A stretch of DNA of 5,012 bases from Bacillota bacterium (GTDB taxonomy: Bacteria; Bacillota; Clostridia; Saccharofermentanales; UBA5734), in the NCBI GenBank assembly GCA_023438965.1, contig JAEXPB010000124.1, forward strand, positions 1 to 5,012, read 5' to 3'. The notes beneath the pieces are model-generated. The model saw nothing but the letters and a program-made list of their open reading frames with translations. It made no database searches and was not told the DNA's origin. The position numbers were made by a program, and so were the translations under genes. Below, in pieces: positions 1 through 5,012 of this stretch. Positions within the stretch are counted from its first letter, which is position 1. Each line of letters starts with the position of its first letter.

Positions 1-1173
1 GTCTACAATTGGCACTGGATTCCCTTCAATAACGATTTCCCGCATTATTTTCCGACCGAGCCCGGGTTCCGGGAAGGCGTACAGGAGCTGCAGGACAGCC
101 AGATTCGTGTCATGCCTTACATCAACGGCCGCTTGTGGGACACCCTGGACCGGCGGGACCAGGATTATCGCTTCTCGACCGAGGCGCTGCCCAATGCCGC
201 CAAGCACTTCGACCAGGCGGTCATGACCGAGAGCTATGCTTCGCACGAGCCGGACGGCCATCTCTGCCGGCTGGCGGTCATGTGCCCGTCGACGGCTTTC
301 TGGTGCCGCGAGCTGGAGAGCATCACGACACGACTGTTTGATGAAGTCGGCGTCGACGCCGTTTACATCGACCAGGTTGCGGCTGCCACCCAGAATCTCT
401 GCTGCGATCGGTCCCATCCGCACCTGCCCGGCGGCGGAGCGTGGTGGAATCACAGTTATGCCGCGCTGATGGATCGACTCAATCAACAAAAGCCGGCTGA
501 CCGGGCTTTCGTGACCGAATGCAACGCCGAACCGCATAGCGGTTCCTTTGACGGCTTCCTGACCTGGCACTGGATCGACGCCGGCCAAGTGCCGGCCTTC
601 CCGGCCATCTATGCCGGCAAGATCGCCATGGTCGGCCGCAACACGAATGGCTATAAGAAGAAGGATATTGCCTACTTTAAATTCCATGTCGCCGAGCAAG
701 TCCTGTATGGCCAGCAAATCGGCTGGATCAACGCCGATGTGGTCAATGACCCGGGCAAATTCCCCTTCCTGAAGAAGATGGTGCTGCTGCGCTGGCAGCT
801 GCGCGAGCTGTTCGCCACCGGACAGCTGCTGCGGCCACCGGTTGTGCAATCCGATCTGGCCGATATCCCGTCCTTCGCCGGCATGGGCCGGCCGCTGGCC
901 TGGCAGGTCTTTGCCCTGCCGCAAGTCCGGGCTGGTCTCTGGCAACAGCCGGACGGGCAATACTTCCTGCTGGTGATCAATACGGCAGCTCGGGCTGCAC
1001 ACTGCACGGTGTCGGCTGTTCTTGACGGCCTGGTTGCGGAACCGGGTCCGACGCTCAACCGGATCTGTGACGACTGCACCGAACCGCCGGCCATCGCCTG
1101 GCAGCGGAATATGCTTCGGATCGACTGCAGTCTGCCGGCCGAGGGCACGCTGGTCCTGAATTGGCGGGGGTAA
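1..1173 (+). CDS. DUF6259-like glycoside-hydrolase-related protein, 5'-truncated by window edge
   Basis: The frame is open from base 1 to a TAA at 1171-1173, so the gene begins upstream of the window and 390 C-terminal residues are visible. The ATG at 112 is internal, because the codons before it read as family-like aromatic-rich sequence (VYNWHWIPFNNDFPHYFP). The visible part resembles the C-terminal half of DUF6259 proteins, which look like (beta/alpha)8-barrel glycoside hydrolases with no settled activity. Motifs, numbered from the first visible residue, are: a strand-end VYIDQV with Asp124; a Gly/Trp-rich loop PGGGAWW near 143-149; TECNAEP with Glu173 and Glu177; PAFPAIYAG near 198-206; and GQQIGWINADV near 237-247. 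From about residue 300 the sequence looks like a C-terminal beta-sandwich. Asp124 and Glu173 are plausible active-site acids, by inference only. The N-terminus, and so any signal peptide, is not visible. The stop lies two bases before the next gene, which indicates one operon. Family call is moderately sure; the substrate is unknown. Confidence 0.72.
   Translation, partial: VYNWHWIPFNNDFPHYFPTEPGFREGVQELQDSQIRVMPYINGRLWDTLDRRDQDYRFSTEALPNAAKHFDQAVMTESYASHEPDGHLCRLAVMCPSTAFWCRELESITTRLFDEVGVDAVYIDQVAAATQNLCCDRSHPHLPGGGAWWNHSYAALMDRLNQQKPADRAFVTECNAEPHSGSFDGFLTWHWIDAGQVPAFPAIYAGKIAMVGRNTNGYKKKDIAYFKFHVAEQVLYGQQIGWINADVVNDPGKFPFLKKMVLLRWQLRELFATGQLLRPPVVQSDLADIPSFAGMGRPLAWQVFALPQVRAGLWQQPDGQYFLLVINTAARAAHCTVSAVLDGLVAEPGPTLNRICDDCTEPPAIAWQRNMLRIDCSLPAEGTLVLNWRG
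1163..1170 (+). promoter_or_regulatory. Ribosome binding site of the GH42-like gene
   Basis: The G-rich stretch GGCGGGGG ends five bases before the ATG at 1176 and lies within the last coding codons of the upstream gene. It favours ATG 1176 over the in-frame TTG at 1161, which would overlap the upstream gene and place the G-rich stretch inside its own coding sequence. The match to the consensus AGGAGG is only partial. Its position suggests translational coupling with the upstream gene. Confidence 0.55.
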
Positions 1174-1175
1174 AT

Positions 1176-3431
1176 ATGACAAAAGCAAGAGTTGAATCTT
1201 ATCACGGTTCCCCGGCGATCCTGATCGATGGCGAACCTTTTCCGCCCATGCTGGCGACGATCCGTACCAACAAGCGCGACTCGCTGCAGCTGAACCCGGA
1301 TTATTTTCGTCGTCTCGGCGATGCAGGCGTCAAGATCTATTTTGTCATCTGCGACACCGAATGGCTGAAACCGGGTGCGGTGGCGCAGTTCCGCACCGAA
1401 GCCGAAACGTTGCTCCAAGCGGTGCCGGATGCCTGGATCATGCCCAGGATCGGCCTTCATCCGCCTTTGACCTGGATCCATGAACATCCGGACGAACTGG
1501 TCCAGTTTGACGACGGCCTGTCGGAGCCGGTTCATCTGTACACAGAATCATATGAAGCGGACCTGCCGGCGATGTATTCGTTGTGCTCAGCCCAATGGCG
1601 CCAGGACGCCGGACGGGCGTTGGCCGAGACCTATGCGGCCATCGAGCGGATGCCCTTTGCTGACCGGATCATCGGCTATTTCCTGGCCGCGGGCAACACC
1701 TCGGAATGGTACTATTCCGGTACCGTTCGCGACCAGGCGGTCAGTGATGTCAGCCCCGCTTTCCGCCGGCAGTTCAGCGCTTTTCTCACAGAAAAATATG
1801 GGACTGATGCCGCCTTGCAGAAGGCCTGGCGCCGGATGGATGTGTCTCTGGCCCAGCCGGCGATTCCCGGCAAGGACGATCGCTTTTTCATTCAGGGCAT
1901 CGACGCGGCGCTGCGCAATCCGCCCCGTCTGTATTCGACATCACCCAAGCCGGAACCCCCGCGTCATCCGGCTTGCGTGGGCGAGTTCCTGAACCTGGCC
2001 AGCCATCAGGCGGTCGCGGATTACTACCGGGCCTGGCATCTAGGTACAGCCGAAAGCATCATCTATTTCGCGGATATTATCAAGGCCAAATCGCAGGACA
2101 AATTGGTGGGCGCCTTTTACGGTTCCTACGGCTGCACGGATTTTTTTGACAATGGATCAGCCGGAGGCGTTCTGCGCATCCTGGATGCGGGAACAGTCGA
2201 CTTTCTGGCTGCGCCCGGCGTGTATGAGAACCGGCAGCCGGGCGGATTCACCGGCCAGCGTGAGATGGTGGATTCCTTCCGGCTGCGCAATTGCATGTTC
2301 ATTGTCGAAGAAGACACCCGCACGCATGAAGAAAACGCTTTCTACCAGAATTTTGTAGAAATGTACACGGTCGGCCAGACCCTCAATGTCATGAAGCGGG
2401 ATTTCGGCCGCAACATCTGTGAAGACCTGCAGGCCTGGTGGTTCGACCAGCATATCGGCGGCGCCCGGTACAAGTCACCGGAAGTGCTGCAGTTAATTGC
2501 CCGGCAGCAGCAGATTGCCCGTGAATTTTATGCCGGTGACCGCCGGAAGCAGAATGAAATCGCTTTCATCTACGATGAAGAAAGCATCCATCTGGTCTCG
2601 CAATCGGCAACCCAGGAAACGGTGGAATTGATGCGCAATTATGAAATCTCCCGTATCGGCGCCTCAGCGGACCAATATTACCATAATGACCTGGCCAATC
2701 CTGGTTTGCCGGCTTACAAGCTCTATGTTTTCTTCAATGTTTACAGCCTGACTGATCAGGAACGGCGGGATATCTGGAACAAGCTCCGGGCAGACCACGC
2801 CGTGGCGCTCTGGCTCTATGCGCCCGGCGTCGTTAATCCGGACCGCGATCCGGCCTTCGCGCCGGATTATATCAGCGAGTTGGTGGGCATGTCGGTCACC
2901 ATGACCGATACCGACCTGTCGCCCAAATTCATGATTAACGGTGAGCCGCACCCGGCCATGACCGATACCGACCCGGGCGAAATCTACGGCTTCAACTACC
3001 GGCTGATGCTCAGCAATACCCAGCCGCGATTCGGCAATTCGTATAGTTACCTTTACCCGGCGTTCTACACGCAGGATCCTACGGCCACCGTCGCCGCCCG
3101 ATTTCTGGAAAACAACCAACCGGCGGTCTCGATCAAGGAGCTGGACGGCTGGACGTCGATTTTCTGCGGCGCCCGGCAGGTCCGCAGCGATTTTCTGCGC
3201 AGCGTTGCCCGCTATGCCGGTTGCCACATCTTCTGCGACAGCGACGAGGTGATCTATGCCAGCCGCCGTTATCTGACGATCCATGCTGCCGCAAGCGGTA
3301 CGAAAACGCTGCATTTCCCGGTTCCCTGCCATCCGTATGAGGTTTATGAGCAGGCCTATTATGGCCAGGCGGTGACTTCAATCGCTTTACCGATGCTCAA
3401 AGGCGAAACCCGGATGTTTGAGCTGAGATAG
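1176..3431 (+). CDS. GH42-like (clan GH-A type) putative glycosidase / beta-galactosidase-like protein
   Basis: This is a complete 751-residue protein, from ATG 1176 (G-rich RBS five bases upstream) to TAG 3429-3431. The architecture resembles GH42-type beta-galactosidases. A barrel spans roughly 20-455. A Rossmann-like segment of the beta-galactosidase trimerization (class I glutamine amidotransferase-like) type starts near 458 with EIAFIYDEES and includes YKLYVFFNVYSLT near 514-526. A small C-terminal beta domain covers about 690-751. Likely catalytic glutamates are Glu177 in GNTSEWYY (acid/base) and Glu378 or Glu379 in FIVEEDTRTH (nucleophile). The acid/base lacks the Asn that usually precedes it in clan GH-A. 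The N-terminus (MTKARVESYHGSP) has no hydrophobic signal segment, so a cytoplasmic enzyme acting on imported oligosaccharides is inferred. The gene starts two bases after the DUF6259-like gene and is probably co-transcribed with it. Residues 576-580 and 595-599 are both MTDTD, from an exact 18-bp repeat. Fold is fairly sure; substrate is unknown, and beta-galactosidase activity should not be assumed. Confidence 0.75.
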   Translation: MTKARVESYHGSPAILIDGEPFPPMLATIRTNKRDSLQLNPDYFRRLGDAGVKIYFVICDTEWLKPGAVAQFRTEAETLLQAVPDAWIMPRIGLHPPLTWIHEHPDELVQFDDGLSEPVHLYTESYEADLPAMYSLCSAQWRQDAGRALAETYAAIERMPFADRIIGYFLAAGNTSEWYYSGTVRDQAVSDVSPAFRRQFSAFLTEKYGTDAALQKAWRRMDVSLAQPAIPGKDDRFFIQGIDAALRNPPRLYSTSPKPEPPRHPACVGEFLNLASHQAVADYYRAWHLGTAESIIYFADIIKAKSQDKLVGAFYGSYGCTDFFDNGSAGGVLRILDAGTVDFLAAPGVYENRQPGGFTGQREMVDSFRLRNCMFIVEEDTRTHEENAFYQNFVEMYTVGQTLNVMKRDFGRNICEDLQAWWFDQHIGGARYKSPEVLQLIARQQQIAREFYAGDRRKQNEIAFIYDEESIHLVSQSATQETVELMRNYEISRIGASADQYYHNDLANPGLPAYKLYVFFNVYSLTDQERRDIWNKLRADHAVALWLYAPGVVNPDRDPAFAPDYISELVGMSVTMTDTDLSPKFMINGEPHPAMTDTDPGEIYGFNYRLMLSNTQPRFGNSYSYLYPAFYTQDPTATVAARFLENNQPAVSIKELDGWTSIFCGARQVRSDFLRSVARYAGCHIFCDSDEVIYASRRYLTIHAAASGTKTLHFPVPCHPYEVYEQAYYGQAVTSIALPMLKGETRMFELR
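2899..2973 (+). repeat. 18-bp exact direct repeat within the GH42-like gene
   Basis: The sequence CCATGACCGATACCGACC occurs at 2899-2916 and again at 2956-2973. The offset is 57 bases, exactly 19 codons, so both copies are read in the same frame and encode MTDTD. The flanking bases differ on both sides. It lies between the Rossmann-like domain and the C-terminal part of the protein, probably in a surface loop. It may be a remnant of a small in-frame duplication or chance re-use of codons. Confidence 0.7.
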
Positions 3432-3449
3432 ACCTGGATCGTTGTCGCG

Positions 3450-3493
3450 GCAAAGCCGGCGCCAGGCAGTTGACTGTCTAACGCCGGCTTTGC
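3450..3493. terminator. Hairpin between convergent genes, probable transcription terminator
   Basis: The arms GCAAAGCCGGCG (3450-3461) and CGCCGGCTTTGC (3482-3493) are perfect 12-base reverse complements. The enclosed bases can pair further: AGGCAG (3464-3469) with CTGTCT (3474-3479), including one G-T pair, around the tetraloop TTGA. It starts 18 bases after the stop of the + strand gene and ends 20 bases before the stop of the - strand gene, so it could serve both. In the + direction the arm is followed by GTTTGCATT, a weak T-tract. In the - direction there is no T-tract, so termination there is less certain. Confidence 0.7.
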
Positions 3494-3513
3494 GTTTGCA
3501 TTAGGCCATTACG

Positions 3514-5012
3514 TTACGACTTTGCGTTGCCGTTTCCGATGCCGCTGAAGCATTTCTCCACATGACCGCTGTCCGCTTGGGAAACTGTCAATAGACCGAC
3601 GACGACCAGGACCAGCAGGGAAAACGGAAAAGTGACGACCACCGAATCGACCTGGGCCAGGCCAGCCAGGGCAGTGCCGGCCAGCAGGTGGGCCTTGCCG
3701 AATAGCGCTTGGCAGAGGCCGATCGTCGAGGCATTCTTGGCATGGATGAAGAAAATCCAGATGAAACTGGCGACGAAACCGGCGACGATGCTCGATGCAG
3801 CAGCGATTCGCGAAAGCTTCTTCCAGTAAAGGGCGCCGATATAGGCCGGCAGGAAGGCAGTCGCGCACAAACCGAAGAAAATCGTTGTCGCTTGGGCGAT
3901 CAGGCCGATGTCGGTCTTCAACTGGTTGCCCAGCCAGGCCAGGAAAGCGCTGAACAGGATCGACACCAGAATGCCGATCTTGGTGATGACCACCGAACTG
4001 CCTTGGATGCCGAAACTCTTTTCAAAGACGTCACGCCCGATCGATGTGCCGACCACGTGGTACTGCGAGCTCAGGGTCGACATGGCGGCCGACAACAGGG
4101 TCAACAGGAAAAGCGTGCCGAACCAGCCGGGAAGGTTATCCTTGATGAAAACCGGGATGATGTCGTCAATGACGCCTTTGGCAGCAACCAGGGCAATATT
4201 GCCGGTTTTCTGGAAAAAGATGACATTGGACAGGGCGCCGACGACAAAGGCCACGCCGGTCATGAACAGGATGAAGACGCCGCCGGAGACGACCGCCCGG
4301 TTCAGTTCGCGGTTGCTCTTGACGGTCATGAACCGGATGACCAGTTGCGGCTGGGCCAGTACGCCGATGCCGACGCCCATGACGATCGAGGTTACCACCG
4401 ACCACCAGTAGGGTGAATTAAAAACCGGCATCGCGGTCCAGCCCTGGAATCCGTTGGCGGCTAATTTGCTGGTCTGGGCCTGGACGGCCGGGTTCCGGAT
4501 CAGATCGGTCAGGGCTTGGTGCGCGTTCGTGATGCCGCCAAGTTTGGCGTAGACGAAGATGACCAGGAAAAGCATGCCGGCGAACATGATCACGCCCTGC
4601 AGCGCATCGGAATACATGACGCCTTTCAGGCCGCCCATGGCCACATAGAGCGCCATGATCACCACCAGGAAAAAGAGCGCGACGTTGAAATCGATGCCGA
4701 ACTGGGTGGCGATGAAGCCAACACCGCCCTTGAGCACAGCCGCGGCGTAGATCGGCATGAACAGGAAAATGATCAGGGCGGAAAAGCCCTGGATGAATTT
4801 CGATTGAAATCGGACGCCCAGCAGCTCCGGGAACGTGTGGGCGTCCAGGTTGTGTCCCATCTTCCGGGTTCGCTTGCCGAACACGACAAAGGCGATGAAA
4901 ACGCCGACCATGATGTTCAGGAAGGTCAGCCAGAGCAGGGACATGCCGAACAACCCGGCATTGCCGCCGAATCCGACGATGGCCGAGGTGCTGATGAAGG
5001 TGGCTCCATACG
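3514..5012 (-). CDS. Sodium:solute symporter (SSS family, PutP-like), 5' end beyond the window
   Basis: The frame runs on the - strand from the window edge to a TAA at 3516-3514, giving 498 full codons. The TTG at 4953 is internal, because the upstream codons read YGATFISTSAIVGFGG, a typical first core helix of SSS transporters. About 11 hydrophobic segments are visible. Family signatures, numbered from the first full codon, are GGLKGVMYSDALQG (about 126-139), GVLAQPQLVIRFM (about 216-228) and SAAMSTLSSQ (307-316). Ser311 and Thr312 align by eye with the Na2-site Ser340/Thr341 of E. coli PutP, which supports sodium coupling. The protein ends in a short polar tail after the last helix. Against PutP (502 residues), perhaps 45-60 N-terminal residues are missing. 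It would import a small organic solute across the inner membrane with Na+. A sugar or related compound is suggested only by the adjacent hydrolase-like genes, and proline or another solute cannot be excluded. It is convergent to those genes, so its promoter lies outside the window. Confidence 0.9.
   Translation of the reverse strand, partial: YGATFISTSAIVGFGGNAGLFGMSLLWLTFLNIMVGVFIAFVVFGKRTRKMGHNLDAHTFPELLGVRFQSKFIQGFSALIIFLFMPIYAAAVLKGGVGFIATQFGIDFNVALFFLVVIMALYVAMGGLKGVMYSDALQGVIMFAGMLFLVIFVYAKLGGITNAHQALTDLIRNPAVQAQTSKLAANGFQGWTAMPVFNSPYWWSVVTSIVMGVGIGVLAQPQLVIRFMTVKSNRELNRAVVSGGVFILFMTGVAFVVGALSNVIFFQKTGNIALVAAKGVIDDIIPVFIKDNLPGWFGTLFLLTLLSAAMSTLSSQYHVVGTSIGRDVFEKSFGIQGSSVVITKIGILVSILFSAFLAWLGNQLKTDIGLIAQATTIFFGLCATAFLPAYIGALYWKKLSRIAAASSIVAGFVASFIWIFFIHAKNASTIGLCQALFGKAHLLAGTALAGLAQVDSVVVTFPFSLLVLVVVGLLTVSQADSGHVEKCFSGIGNGNAKS

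Noticed and set aside
112..1173. ATG at 112 as the true start of the first gene
   Set aside because: The frame is open to base 1, and the upstream codons give aromatic-rich protein sequence that continues the barrel domain, so this Met is internal.
1161..1175. TTG at 1161 as the start of the GH42-like gene
   Set aside because: It would overlap the preceding gene and add MAGVN. The ATG at 1176 has a G-rich RBS at proper spacing and gives the cleaner two-base gap.
672..1535. 287-codon open frame on the - strand across the junction of the first two genes
   Set aside because: It is antisense to two well-supported genes, is Arg/Gln-rich without recognisable motifs, and is the kind of shadow expected in GC-rich coding DNA.
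2664..3332. 222-codon open frame on the - strand inside the GH42-like gene
   Set aside because: It lies wholly antisense to a conserved coding region and shows no domain, RBS or independent support.
3600..3710. Repetitive-looking CCAG/GGCC-rich stretch suggesting tandem repeats
   Set aside because: It is the complement of Leu/Ala/Val/Gly-rich codons in the symporter C-terminus; there is no regular period or exact repeat unit.
3709..4416. 235-codon open frame on the + strand opposite the symporter gene
   Set aside because: Its product is full of Asp, Gly, Gln and Arg, as expected from the complement of transmembrane codons, so it is a shadow of the symporter.
1..5012. CRISPR array, mobile element, tRNA/rRNA or defence system
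   Set aside because: No regularly spaced repeats, terminal inverted repeats, transposase or integrase motifs, or RNA-gene signatures were seen; nearly all bases are explained by three genes.

Overview
The window is moderately GC-rich, gene-dense bacterial DNA. It holds two glycan-degradation-type genes on the + strand and one membrane transporter gene on the - strand, in a convergent layout. Both outer genes are cut by the window edges, so only the middle gene is complete.

Layout. Positions 1-1173 (+) are the 3' part of a gene for a DUF6259-like protein, with a glycoside-hydrolase-like barrel and a C-terminal beta domain. Two bases after its stop codon begins a complete gene at 1176-3431 (+). 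It encodes a 751-residue GH42-like (clan GH-A type) putative glycosidase with a beta-galactosidase trimerization-like domain. A G-rich ribosome binding site lies inside the last codons of the first gene. An 82-base convergent intergenic region (3432-3513) follows, holding a perfect 12-bp hairpin at 3450-3493 that probably serves as a transcription terminator. Positions 3514-5012 (-) encode a sodium:solute symporter (SSS family, PutP-like fold) that lacks only its N-terminal end. No RNA gene, CRISPR array, insertion sequence or phage gene is visible, and no promoter lies inside the window.

How the genes may work together. The two + strand genes look like one operon with coupled translation, and both look like carbohydrate-active enzymes. 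The complete one has no signal peptide and probably acts in the cytoplasm on imported oligosaccharides or glycosides. The symporter could bring in a sugar or related product, but it is transcribed from its own upstream region and its substrate cannot be read from the sequence.

Organism. A DUF6259-like protein next to a GH42-like enzyme and an SSS transporter recalls polysaccharide-degrading members of the PVC group (Lentisphaerota/Victivallales or Kiritimatiellota). This is a low-confidence inference from gene content, not from any marker gene. The window reads as an ordinary catabolic region. The least characterised parts are the substrates and active sites of the two hydrolase-like proteins.
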